A stretch of 15,172 nucleotides of DNA from DASXRU01 sp039933315 (lineage in GTDB: Bacteria; Acidobacteriota; Blastocatellia; Pyrinomonadales; Pyrinomonadaceae): NCBI GenBank assembly GCA_039933315.1, contig JBDTOI010000097.1, positions 1 through 15,172 of the forward strand. Reading direction: 5' to 3'. Below the pieces are notes generated by a model. The model had not been told where the DNA came from. It did no database searches and saw nothing but the letters and a program-made list of their open reading frames with translations. This document shows positions 7,432-14,538 of this stretch, piece by piece; position 1 is the first letter of the stretch, and the number at the start of each line of letters is the position of its first letter. The position numbers and the translations under genes are program-made.

Positions 7432-7662
7432 ATGAAACCAGGAATTCACCCGGAATATCACGAAATCACTGTTACCTGCGCGTGCGGCGACACTTTCAAG
7501 ACCCGTTCGACGCGCAAAGAGGACCTGCACGTGGAGATCTGTTCAGCTTGCCACCCGTTCTTTACCGGCAAGCAGAAGCTCATTGATACCGCCGGCCGCG
7601 TCGATCGCTTTAACCGGCGTTACGGCAAAAAGCAGCCGGAGGAAGCGGCCCCCACGCAGTAA
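7432..7662 (+). CDS. rpmE: 50S ribosomal protein L31, zinc-binding type
   Basis: This is a ribosomal large-subunit protein that bridges the 50S and 30S subunits. It is 76 residues long and starts MKPGIHPEYHEITVTCACG. It keeps the zinc-binding set CAC (C16, C18) and CSAC (C37, C40), so it is the C+ type used when zinc is sufficient. The L31 signature HPFFTGKQKLIDTAGRVDRFNRRYG is complete. An AAGAAGG lies 6 nt before the ATG, and a good promoter lies at 7349-7377. The gene order L31, DUF1385 protein, RF1 is also known in other bacterial phyla. The 5-kb nuo operon is divergently transcribed from the other side of the same intergenic region. Confidence 0.97.
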   Translation: MKPGIHPEYHEITVTCACGDTFKTRSTRKEDLHVEICSACHPFFTGKQKLIDTAGRVDRFNRRYGKKQPEEAAPTQ

Positions 7663-7851
7663 CACGTTTTATGGCAAGACCGATGGTACTAAATCGACAC
7701 TAGCAACTAAGAATTACTCGACGCCGGCGTAATAACCGTCGGTCGCTCTCCGTGTTTCAAATGCACGCGCGACTGCCGAAACCGCCGGCGTTATTGTTTG
7801 TGGAGCCAGCGGGCCGCGCCATTTATGGCGCACTGGATAAAGGATCATCAA

Positions 7852-9054
7852 TTGAGCACTAACGAAAGAGATTTAATCGTCGGCGGCCAGGCTGTTATCG
7901 AAGGCGTCATGATGCGTACTCCCAACGCATACGCGATTGCTGTGCGCAAAGCTGACGGCACCATCGTGAACACCGCGGCACGCCTCCCAAAATGGAGCGA
8001 CAAGGTGCCGATCCTGAAGTTGCCCATACTCCGGGGGGGCGCCGTGCTGGTGCAGTCGATGGGGCTGGGAATCAAAGCGCTTAACTATTCGGCCAACGAA
8101 GCCTTCGCGGACGCCGAGGAAGCGGAAGAAGTTGAAATAGCACTGACCCCGGCTGTCATTGAAGGCGAAGGCGACTTTGCCGGATTGACAGGCGGCATGC
8201 CCGGCCTGTTTCCGGCGCCGACGCAGAAACGCTCCAAGGATGAACTAAAGAAAGGTGGCACCGCCGCGGCCGCTGGTTCCATTGTCTTCGCCTTGTTTTT
8301 CAATGTGCTGCTTTTCGTGGCTGCGCCGTTGTTACTTACCAACGCACTGTTCATAGCGGCGGGGTGGGCAACAACTCCCGGGACTGCCGCGGTCTCCGGG
8401 CCGGAAGCAGGTCAAACACAAACGAGCGTGGGAAGCGCCGCCACTGGCGCACCTACTGCGGCTCCGGAAGAAGCCTGGTACACGGGTTCATGGCGCACCG
8501 TGAAAACCTATCTGCATCCCGTGCGGCCTTCGATCAGTTTCAATCTGATTGACGGGCTGATTCGCATGACGTTCTTTCTGATTATGATCGTCAGCTTTTC
8601 GCTGTTGAAAGACATCCGGCGCGTCTTCGAATACCACGGGGCAGAACACAAGACCGTGTTCACCTGGGAAGCGGGACTGCCTTTAACAGTCGAGAATGCG
8701 CGTCCACAGCCACGCCAGCATCCCCGCTGTGGCACGAGTTTTCTGATGGTGGTAATGCTGGTTTCTATTCTGCTTTTTTCAGTAATCAAGTTCGATTCGC
8801 TATTGTTCAACTTTTTGGTGCGCCTCGCCTTGATTCCCCTGGTGGCGGGTTTGTCATACGAAATCATCCGGCTGTCGGCGAAGAAGGAGAGCGGCTTCTT
8901 TTTCAAGCTGATTACGCGCCCGGGCCTCTGGATGCAAAACATCACCACGCAAGAGCCGGACGACTCCCAACTTGAAGTTGCGCTCGAGGCGCTGAAGGAG
9001 TCGTTGAAGCTGGAGCCGCAACAGAGCGAGCCGGCGCTGGTGCCGCTGTCATAA
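7852..9054 (+). CDS. DUF1385 (YqhQ-type) multipass membrane protein
   Basis: A conserved membrane protein family of unsettled function. Family motifs are VGGQAVIEGVMMR at the N-terminus (10-22), EYHGAEHKTVF (260-270), HPRCGTSF (290-297) and TRPGLWMQ with TTQEPDD near the end. Helices lie at about 142-171, 231-252, 298-313 and 318-336. The His/Cys motifs face one side and could bind metal; that is inference. The linker at about 174-212 is Ala, Gly, Thr and Pro rich and probably an extra loop. I chose the TTG at 7852 because AAAGGA lies 7 nt upstream and the product then starts like the family. An in-frame ATG at 7825 and a TTG at 7798 have no good ribosome-binding site but remain possible. It ends 12 nt before prfA, which suggests coupled expression. 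Confidence 0.9.
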   Translation: MSTNERDLIVGGQAVIEGVMMRTPNAYAIAVRKADGTIVNTAARLPKWSDKVPILKLPILRGGAVLVQSMGLGIKALNYSANEAFADAEEAEEVEIALTPAVIEGEGDFAGLTGGMPGLFPAPTQKRSKDELKKGGTAAAAGSIVFALFFNVLLFVAAPLLLTNALFIAAGWATTPGTAAVSGPEAGQTQTSVGSAATGAPTAAPEEAWYTGSWRTVKTYLHPVRPSISFNLIDGLIRMTFFLIMIVSFSLLKDIRRVFEYHGAEHKTVFTWEAGLPLTVENARPQPRQHPRCGTSFLMVVMLVSILLFSVIKFDSLLFNFLVRLALIPLVAGLSYEIIRLSAKKESGFFFKLITRPGLWMQNITTQEPDDSQLEVALEALKESLKLEPQQSEPALVPLS

Positions 9055-9066
9055 CCGGACAATACG

Positions 9067-10143
9067 ATGTTAGAAAAACTGGAACAGATTGAGAAGCATT
9101 ACGAGGAGCTGACCGCTCAACTCTCCGCGCCGGAGGTGATGTCGGACCAGACAGCCTACGTCAAGGCCGCGAAGCAGCATCGCAGCCTGGGCGAGATGGT
9201 CAAGAAGTATCGCGTCTGGAAATCACTGAACGAGGAACTTACCGGCGCGCGCGAACTGCTGGCGTCCGCCGACGACGAAGAGATGCGGGAGATGGCGCGC
9301 GTTGAAGTCGAATCACTGCAAGGTCAAATGGAACAGACGGAAAATGATTTGAAGTTTCTCCTGATTCCCACCGACCCCAACGACGAGAAAAACGTCATCC
9401 TGGAGATTCGCGCCGGCACCGGTGGCGACGAAGCATCCCTGTTCGCTGCCGAAATGCTCCGCATGTATGGCCGCTACGCCGAACGCCAACGCTGGCGCAT
9501 GGAGATTCTCAACGTCTCTGAGTCAGGCATAGGCGGCATCAAGGAAGCCACCGCATTAATCGAAGGAGATAAGGTTTACTCCAAACTCAAGCACGAGTCG
9601 GGCGTTCATCGCGTGCAGCGCGTGCCGCAAACTGAAGGCAGTGGCAGGATTCACACTTCCGCCATTACGGTTGCCGTCCTTCCGGAAGCTGAAGAGGTTG
9701 ATGTGAAGATCGATCCCAAGGAACTGCGTATCGACACATTCTGTTCGTCGGGGCCTGGTGGGCAGTCAGTCAACACAACCTACTCCGCGGTGCGCATCAC
9801 GCACCTGCCAACCAACACCGTGGTTTCGATGCAGGATGAAAAATCACAGATTAAAAACCGGGAAAAGGCGATGCGCGTGTTGCGCGCGCGTTTGCAGGAG
9901 TTTGAAGAAAAGAAGCAGCATGACGCCGAAGCCAGCGAGCGACGTTCGATGGTAGGCTCCGGCGATCGCTCAGAAAAGATTCGCACCTACAACTTCAAAG
10001 AGAATCGCGTCACTGATCATCGCATCGGCCTCACCATCCATCAACTCAACCTCGTGATGGAGGGGGCGCTGGACGAGATCATCCAGGCTTTAACAACGCA
10101 CTTCCAGGCAGAAAAACTTAAAGACGAAGCGGTGGCAGCGTAG
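9067..10143 (+). CDS. prfA: Peptide chain release factor 1
   Basis: RF1 reads UAA and UAG at the ribosomal A site and releases the peptide. The catalytic GGQ is at 231-233 in SSGPGGQSVNTTYSAVRITH. The stop-codon recognition tripeptide is PQT (187-189) in RVPQTEGSGRIHTSA, the P-x-T form of RF1 rather than the SPF of RF2. The coiled N-domain (about 1-100) is normal, and the length of 358 is typical. There is only a weak ribosome-binding site, so translation probably couples to the DUF1385 gene 12 nt upstream. The GGQ methyltransferase gene prmC, often adjacent to prfA, is not in the window; the next gene is convergent. Confidence 0.98.
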   Translation: MLEKLEQIEKHYEELTAQLSAPEVMSDQTAYVKAAKQHRSLGEMVKKYRVWKSLNEELTGARELLASADDEEMREMARVEVESLQGQMEQTENDLKFLLIPTDPNDEKNVILEIRAGTGGDEASLFAAEMLRMYGRYAERQRWRMEILNVSESGIGGIKEATALIEGDKVYSKLKHESGVHRVQRVPQTEGSGRIHTSAITVAVLPEAEEVDVKIDPKELRIDTFCSSGPGGQSVNTTYSAVRITHLPTNTVVSMQDEKSQIKNREKAMRVLRARLQEFEEKKQHDAEASERRSMVGSGDRSEKIRTYNFKENRVTDHRIGLTIHQLNLVMEGALDEIIQALTTHFQAEKLKDEAVAA

Positions 10144-10161
10144 ACAGATCCCGCAGACTAA

Positions 10162-10281
10162 TTTGTAGGGGCGTCCCCTCCGTGGGCGCCCCTCTTTTGT
10201 TTGACCCTCAACTCGGCGCAAAACCGAAAGTGTCTCCCGTTATACGAAGAAGGGGCGGCCACGGAGTGCCGCCCCTACAAA
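10162..10281. repeat. Paired REP-like palindromes, GTAGGGG family, copy 2
   Basis: The left arm, 10162-10193, and right arm, 10251-10281, are inverted, each bounded by TTTGTAGGGG. The right arm matches copy 1's right arm; the left arm has diverged in the core. The pair fills the convergent gap between prfA and the haem-binding gene. Its last base abuts the latter's stop codon (10282). Confidence 0.85.
10167..10200 (+). terminator. Probable intrinsic terminator of the rpmE-prfA transcript
   Basis: AGGGGCG pairs with CGCCCCT (10167-10173 with 10187-10193). An inner CCC/GGG adds to the stem, and CTTTTGTTT follows at once. The hairpin is the left arm of REP copy 2, so the repeat appears to serve as the terminator 24 nt after the prfA stop. 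Confidence 0.55.
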
Positions 10282-10749
10282 TCATTGTAGGCGCGCGCGC
10301 TCGGCTGCGGCCCAATCGCAGAGCGCCTTCTTGTCTTCCGGTGAAAGCCTGGCATAGCGGTGAAGCGGTGTGTAGGAACTAAGCGGCATCGCGCCACTCT
10401 CAACTTCTTCGCAAATCTCCTGCAGTCGTTTGTTCCGCTTCCGTTGATCGTAACGGCCCCAGTCCGAAAAGTTCAGACGCCTCCGCCCTTCGTCCACATG
10501 CTCGGTGACAAACCAGGACACGGGCGCCACGTTTGTGTACCAGGGCCAGGCTGTTCGGTTCGAATGGCAATCGTTGCATGAACGGGCGAGGATCGACGCT
10601 ACCTCCGGCTTCATCTGGGTGTGCGCTTCGATGGCCTGGGCATGGTCAATCGGGGGATTTGTGCGGGCGGGCCGTTTGAACTGCGCAGCCGCAAACAAAC
10701 AGACGACCACGACAACCAGTGCCTTCAACATTGTCCTCAGCAGTTTCAT
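10282..10749 (-). CDS. Small haem-binding (c-type cytochrome-like) protein
   Basis: This 155-residue exported protein has an uncleaved anchor or signal helix at about residues 8-22 and a single CNDCH haem c motif (C58, C61, H62). The following SNRTAWPWYTNVAPVSWFV and EGRRRLNFSDW match the haem-binding domain family of small monohaem proteins with a C-terminal EDKKALCDW-like segment. M121 in SGAMPLSSY is a candidate second axial ligand. The protein is probably periplasmic and membrane-tethered; redox role and partner are unknown. It starts 81 nt after the dioxygenase-like gene, so it may be the last gene of the sigma-factor operon. There is no strong Shine-Dalgarno sequence, unlike its upstream neighbours. 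The stop codon directly touches a REP arm. Confidence 0.85.
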   Translation of the reverse strand: MKLLRTMLKALVVVVVCLFAAAQFKRPARTNPPIDHAQAIEAHTQMKPEVASILARSCNDCHSNRTAWPWYTNVAPVSWFVTEHVDEGRRRLNFSDWGRYDQRKRNKRLQEICEEVESGAMPLSSYTPLHRYARLSPEDKKALCDWAAAERARLQ

Positions 10750-10830
10750 CGTTTCTTTCGGGCAGCAGCCCGCCGCATAAGGCTCTCAGTATGAAGACGG
10801 GTGGCCGTTAATTTCGTTAACACACTCGGA

Positions 10831-11481
10831 CTAATGTCCCGTGCAATTGTTTGTGCAACGTTCGATCTTGATATCGCGAGTCGCACGCAACACGCCGTCA
10901 CTTCCCCGCTGAACTGACAGGATGGATGCGAACGTTCCCTTCCCACCGAGCTTTTGGCGTTGCTCCGGAGTAATGAAAAGATCATCCTCGAACAAGTATT
11001 CGTCGATCCAGTATTCCGGATAGTTAGGGCCGGAAACGTAAGCGTGGATATGCGCCGGGTTGCGTGTTCCCGGATAAGACCCCGGCTTGATCGTGCGAAA
11101 CTCATAGCGGCCTTCAGCGTTCGTGCGCACCAGGCCATGTATGCGCGTGTTTCGGTTGTCTCCTCCGGTCGTCGAATAGCGGCCGGTGGCGTCTGTCTGG
11201 TAAACGAAGAGATTGATTCCCTCCAGCGGCGTGCGCCCATCGGGAGCGTAGATAGTGCCGGACACGATTAGAGGTGGGCCGGGCTCACTATCGTTAACTA
11301 TAGTCGTTCGCCAGGGCACATTCCCAGGGCCACCGACCGAAGCCGTCGACGAAAGAGCGCGCGCCTGTTGCGTGCAGCCCATGAACGCGAGGGCGCCAAA
11401 TTCCAGGGAGAGCAAAACAACTGCGAAAATCGCAACGCGCGTAAGATTCTTGCGATTCAAACGAGTTGCACGTCCTAACAT
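10831..11481 (-). CDS. Intradiol ring-cleavage dioxygenase-like protein, probable lipoprotein
   Basis: The fold is that of protocatechuate/catechol dioxygenases, which use non-haem Fe(III). All four iron ligands can be placed: Y102 in TDATGRYS, Y136 in TIKPGSY, and H144 and H146 in NPAHIHAYVSGP. A beta-rich carboxypeptidase-like stretch (VSGTIYAPDGRTPLEG, about 73-88) precedes them. The N-terminus has a basic segment, a hydrophobic helix (about 16-33) and FMGC at 33-36, a loose lipobox, so the enzyme is probably outside the cytoplasm and lipid-anchored. That is unusual for classical aromatic degradation, and no other degradation genes are nearby. A perfect GGAGGTGA lies upstream of the ATG at 11481. 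The substrate cannot be named. The C-terminus has a C-x4-C pair (C209, C213). Confidence 0.85.
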   Translation of the reverse strand: MLGRATRLNRKNLTRVAIFAVVLLSLEFGALAFMGCTQQARALSSTASVGGPGNVPWRTTIVNDSEPGPPLIVSGTIYAPDGRTPLEGINLFVYQTDATGRYSTTGGDNRNTRIHGLVRTNAEGRYEFRTIKPGSYPGTRNPAHIHAYVSGPNYPEYWIDEYLFEDDLFITPEQRQKLGGKGTFASILSVQRGSDGVLRATRDIKIERCTNNCTGH

Positions 11482-11514
11482 TTCTTTTCACCTCCGGAAA
11501 ACTTCGGACTCAAC

Positions 11515-11614
11515 TTGTAGGGGTGGCACTCCGTGCCCACCCCTCCGTTACGCAGCGGCTACATGGCTGGGCACCCCCGAGACCAGGGGCGGCCACGGAG
11601 TGCCGCCCCTACAA
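11515..11614. repeat. Paired REP-like palindromes, GTAGGGG family, copy 3
   Basis: The left arm, 11515-11544, and right arm, 11585-11614, are inverted, with the same core and TTGTAGGGG edges as copies 1 and 2. The pair lies between the anti-sigma stop (11619) and the dioxygenase-like start (11481). It could weaken read-through between them. Confidence 0.85.
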
Positions 11615-11618
11615 CATT

Positions 11619-12815
11619 TCAACGCTTTCCTTGTAGTCCCCTAATTCTTCCCAGCCCGCTAGTCCAAATCCTGGTCAACGTTTTCTTTGTCGGCGAAGGT
11701 AAGTTGTCACGCCAAACTGTCTCCAAACTATCTTTCCATAGTTGCAGCATCTGCTCGTTTAGTTGCAACACGCCGTCGCGAGTAACCCCGTAAGGCGGCG
11801 GCGCCAGCTCAATCATTCGATCGCAGACGCGGGCGCGATCTTTTCCCTCAACGCGCGACAGCATATGCCACAAGGTTAGCGTATCGCGCGGACGAGCTTC
11901 GCGCAGTACGACTTCCAGCGCGCGTGTTTTCGATCCGCTGGCGTCATCAGGCTTGAAATCAAACTCCGCCAGGGCCAGGCGGGCAGGCTCTGAAGCATCT
12001 TCAAAGTATGGCGTGCCTGGTCCTATTCCCGAGCGGGTTTCACAGGCCGCGCCCGCCGGAACCATCGATTCACGATTCTTCAACTGTAGGGCTACCCATC
12101 CCGACGTGACCCGCAGCAGACTCCCGCCTTCTTTGTTGACCTCGAGTGTGTAGGCGCAACCCAGATCCGCGGCCACGGCCGACGGTGTATCCACGAAGAA
12201 CAGACGCGGCGGCGCCCAAATATGCGCGCTCATTTTTCCCTGAGCCAGCTCGAGCCTGTGTTCGGTGGCACCTGTCTGCAACAATCGCACACGGGTGTTG
12301 GGATCGATTTCCACCTGGCCAATAGTCCCCACGTCGATTTTTGCTCGGGAGGCCCCGTCGGTCTCCAGCCATTCGCCGATCGCCAAACGGCCTTTCTCAT
12401 TCATGACTGTTGCACCAATGCGCGGCGCCCCATTTAAACGCGCCACCTGCCAGAATGGCCGTGACTCTCGCGCATAAAACCAATAACCCCCCAGACCTGC
12501 AGCCAGCAGCAATGTCGCTGCGATGGCCGCGAATTGCGGCTGGAACAAACTGGCCCAGGATGATTTCTCTATCGACACTGCACGCGCGGAGACCTCTCTC
12601 GAGTTGATGAGACCTTGCACTTCGTTCCACAGAGAGTTCGGCGCGGAAAGCTGTGGCAGTTGCTCCGCGAATTTTACGCCCAGCTTGATTTGCTCAAACT
12701 CTACACGGCAGCGCTGGCAGCCGATCAAGTGTTCGGCTACGCCTTGAGACGCCGCCGGAGACAGCTCGCCATGGCAGTAGGCCGACAGGTCTTTCCCGAT
12801 GTGATTCGAAAACAT
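11619..12815 (-). CDS. Transmembrane anti-sigma factor with zinc-finger and FecR-like domains
   Basis: The probable partner of the ECF sigma factor encoded 47 nt upstream. The N-terminal anti-sigma domain (about 1-70) has the zinc motif HLIGCQRC (H29, C33, C36), with C14 and H15 in SAYCHGEL as possible further ligands. One membrane helix spans about 94-114. A periplasmic FecR-like beta domain (about 145-255) includes EIDPNTRVRLLQTGATEHRL and VDTPSAVAADLGCAYTLEV. The last 130 residues are helical and contain a leucine-rich HMLSR-type stretch of unknown role. An AGGAGA lies 6 nt before the ATG at 12815. The layout suggests release of the sigma factor after an envelope signal, by family analogy. 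Length is 398 residues. Confidence 0.88.
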   Translation of the reverse strand: MFSNHIGKDLSAYCHGELSPAASQGVAEHLIGCQRCRVEFEQIKLGVKFAEQLPQLSAPNSLWNEVQGLINSREVSARAVSIEKSSWASLFQPQFAAIAATLLLAAGLGGYWFYARESRPFWQVARLNGAPRIGATVMNEKGRLAIGEWLETDGASRAKIDVGTIGQVEIDPNTRVRLLQTGATEHRLELAQGKMSAHIWAPPRLFFVDTPSAVAADLGCAYTLEVNKEGGSLLRVTSGWVALQLKNRESMVPAGAACETRSGIGPGTPYFEDASEPARLALAEFDFKPDDASGSKTRALEVVLREARPRDTLTLWHMLSRVEGKDRARVCDRMIELAPPPYGVTRDGVLQLNEQMLQLWKDSLETVWRDNLPSPTKKTLTRIWTSGLGRIRGLQGKR

Positions 12816-12862
12816 CTGTGATCTCCTGATACTTAATACTCCTCAGCACAGCCGCGCAGATT

Positions 12863-13447
12863 CTATTCGCTAACTTGACCCCGCAAATGCGCCAGGCGGC
12901 CGGCGAGCGCTTTATGACCCCGGTTCAGCCGCGAGCCCACCGTGCCTGTAGAACAACCAAGGACGATGGCGATTTCTTCGTATGACAACCCTTCTATGTA
13001 TTTAAGCAAAATGGGCAGCCGCAACTTCGGTCGTAGTTCACCGATAGCGGCCTTAACGGCGTCGGCCATCTCGGCCCGGGCATAGTTTTTTTCCTGCGGA
13101 CGCCGGTCTTCAATCCGGCTGGCGGCGACCGATTCGCCGAAAGGCAGGAACCTCCTGCGCCGGCGCCGTTCGTCGATGCACGCATTAACTACCAGGCGGT
13201 AGAGCCAGGTGGTAAACGCTGAGTCCCCACGAAATTGTCCGATCGTCGTCATCAACTTAAGAAATATCTGCTGTGCTACGTCGCCTGCGGCCGCTTCATC
13301 GCCATTGAAAGAATAGACCGCTATGGAAAAGACCCGATCTTTGTACGCTTCAAACAGCAGCCCAAAAGCTTCCCGGTCGCCCTGCCGGCAGGCCTCAATT
13401 ACGCGCTCGTCGATTATCGGTTCAGCCATTACAGCGCGCGGCTCCAT
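12863..13447 (-). CDS. ECF-family RNA polymerase sigma factor
   Basis: This alternative sigma factor has 194 residues and only regions 2 and 4. Region 2 (about 28-97) includes AAAGDVAQQIFLKLMTTIGQF and the DNA-melting segment FTTWLYRLVVNACID. An Arg-rich linker (RRRRRR, about 94-99) follows. Region 4 (about 132-185) has LSYEEIAIVLGCSTGTVGSRLNRGHKAL, a helix-turn-helix that reads the -35 element. A perfect GGAGG lies 6 nt before the ATG at 13447. It lacks the C-terminal extensions of large ECF groups. The anti-sigma gene follows 47 nt downstream. An ECF-like promoter at 13479-13507 suggests self-activation. The exact ECF group cannot be assigned by eye. Confidence 0.94.
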   Translation of the reverse strand: MEPRAVMAEPIIDERVIEACRQGDREAFGLLFEAYKDRVFSIAVYSFNGDEAAAGDVAQQIFLKLMTTIGQFRGDSAFTTWLYRLVVNACIDERRRRRRFLPFGESVAASRIEDRRPQEKNYARAEMADAVKAAIGELRPKLRLPILLKYIEGLSYEEIAIVLGCSTGTVGSRLNRGHKALAGRLAHLRGQVSE

Positions 13448-13478
13448 CCATTTCCTCCGTTTTTAAAGGCGCCGAACA

Positions 13479-13507
13479 TTAGACGGGTGCGGGCGAAGCT
13501 TTCTTCC
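13479..13507 (-). promoter_or_regulatory. Candidate ECF (RpoE-like) promoter for the sigma gene
   Basis: On the minus strand GGAAGAA (13507-13501), a 16-nt spacer and GTCTAA (13484-13479) resemble the RpoE-type consensus GGAACTT-N16-GTCTGA. Transcription would begin about 20-25 nt before the ATG. The match is partial (GGAA and TCTAA), so confidence is modest. Confidence 0.35.
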
Positions 13508-13533
13508 AAAACAATTAATTCTTGCGGAAACAG

Positions 13534-13560
13534 TTCAAGGCGGCTCGGCGCCGCCTTGAA
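13534..13560. other. Strong hairpin upstream of the sigma gene
   Basis: TTCAAGGCGG and CCGCCTTGAA form a perfect 10-bp stem around a 7-nt loop. There is no good T-run on the minus strand and only a short TCTTTT on the plus strand. It lies between the glycine-zipper gene's REP pair and the sigma promoter candidate, and may end the upstream minus-strand transcript. Confidence 0.55.
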
Positions 13561-13567
13561 GTCTTTT

Positions 13568-13646
13568 GTGGCACAGACTTCAGTCTGTGTCGGATCTTAG
13601 AAAGTCGTTACAGCAAAGTGGCATCACAGACTAAAGTCTGTGCCAC
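13568..13646. repeat. Inverted pair of REP-like palindromes (CAGACT family)
   Basis: The arms at 13568-13589 and 13625-13646 are inverted copies. Each contains cacagact...agtctgtg and an outer GTGG, separated by 35 nt. The right arm ends on the base before the glycine-zipper gene's stop codon (13647-13649). A single member is at 3142-3163. Confidence 0.85.
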
Positions 13647-14282
13647 TTATCTCGTGACATGCACAAGCATCTCGGTCCCTGACTCGAGCTTCAATTCCTT
13701 GCTGCCCTGCACTGCCAGCGATCCCGCCCCGCCGGCGCCGCCGAGAATCAGGCCAATAGCAGCGCCTTTGCCACCGCCGGCAAGTCCGCCGATGATAGCG
13801 CCCGCTGCCGCGCCGATGCCGCCACGCTTCAGAGTCTGATTCGTACGGCTGCCTGACTGAACTCCGCCCTCGTCATCGGTCCGGGCGCCACCATAAACGC
13901 GCGTGACATAACCGTGAAGCGGATTGGTGCGCCCGTCAGTGGTCTGGATGGTGTCAAACGCCAGCGTCATCGTGGTGCGGCCCTTTACCTTTCCCGATTT
14001 GCGAATAGACGCGACGTGCCCTCGCGCCGTCGCTTCATTGAAACGGGCCGGATCGAGAACGGTCGTGGTGAAGCTGTCACCTACGCGCGATTCCTTGCTC
14101 GACAACGTTTCGTTCAGGCGAACCTTCAAGTTCGTCCCGACCGGGACTACCGAGACTATCTTCGGCGCCGGTCGCCTAAGCCGCGGGCGCCTGCGTGTCT
14201 GTGCCTCGCCAATTATGGGCAACGCCATTAACATGGCCATCCCCATCAACAATGGAACTGTCTTAGTGAATCTGAATCTCAT
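13647..14282 (-). CDS. Exported glycine-zipper protein
   Basis: The function is not known. I chose the ATG at 14282 because GGGAGG lies 6 nt upstream and the product then begins with a signal peptide (MRFRFTKTVP, a Met/Leu helix, cleavage near residue 27). The frame continues 46 codons further upstream but lacks those features. After a basic stretch (RRRPRLRRPAPK, 30-41) comes a beta-rich domain starting GTNLKVRLNETLSSKESRVGD (from about 49). It resembles export-apparatus and envelope proteins in which a Gly-Thr start precedes a Leu-rich strand. A glycine zipper follows (about 153-188, GGIGAAAGAIIGGLAGGG), a membrane-inserting motif. The 211-residue product is probably periplasmic or outer-membrane associated. 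It is on the same strand as nuoB but 256 nt after it, so independent expression is likely. Confidence 0.75.
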   Translation of the reverse strand: MRFRFTKTVPLLMGMAMLMALPIIGEAQTRRRPRLRRPAPKIVSVVPVGTNLKVRLNETLSSKESRVGDSFTTTVLDPARFNEATARGHVASIRKSGKVKGRTTMTLAFDTIQTTDGRTNPLHGYVTRVYGGARTDDEGGVQSGSRTNQTLKRGGIGAAAGAIIGGLAGGGKGAAIGLILGGAGGAGSLAVQGSKELKLESGTEMLVHVTR

Positions 14283-14496
14283 CGTCTTCCTCCCATAAAA
14301 ACAAGCCGTCCAGGTTTCGGTTAAAGCGTGGTGCTGGAGCCCTCCCGCTAGTCCGATCTCAGGGGGCCAATTACTGCCAAGAATATTCGGGGGAATTTTA
14401 TTGCTCGGTATTTGCAGCATACCACAGAAAGAACGAGGTTGCCCTGATGGCGGATTACTGTAGGGGCGTGATCAATCTAACTTCTGCGGGTTTTGA

Positions 14497-14527
14497 TATA
14501 GGTCCCATAGGTCGTATAGGCCCTATG
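14497..14527. repeat. Nine-nucleotide phased repeat with dyad symmetry
   Basis: Three 9-nt units of about YATAGGYCC run at 14497-14523, followed by TATG. ATAGGTCC and GGCCCTAT at the ends also give partial dyad symmetry. The repeat lies 12 nt beyond the nuoB stop codon on its 3' side. A lone GTAGGGGCG fragment (about 14459-14469) lies next to it. Confidence 0.6.
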
Positions 14528-14538
14528 TTCTCTTGCGG

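Noticed and set aside
7715..7797. Two GCCGGCG-containing segments with partial similarity before the DUF1385 gene
   Set aside because: Neither a clean hairpin nor a convincing direct repeat; likely chance in GC-rich sequence.
8508..9062. Minus-strand ORF of 184 codons
   Set aside because: Antisense to the DUF1385 gene, whose motifs are clear; Ser/Arg-rich shadow translation.
14283..14420. 46-codon upstream extension of the glycine-zipper gene
   Set aside because: The ATG at 14282 has a strong ribosome-binding site and starts a signal peptide; the extension would bury it.
14459..14469. Lone GTAGGGGCG fragment resembling a REP arm edge
   Set aside because: Only the outer edge of the family is present, without the palindromic core; too short to call a copy.
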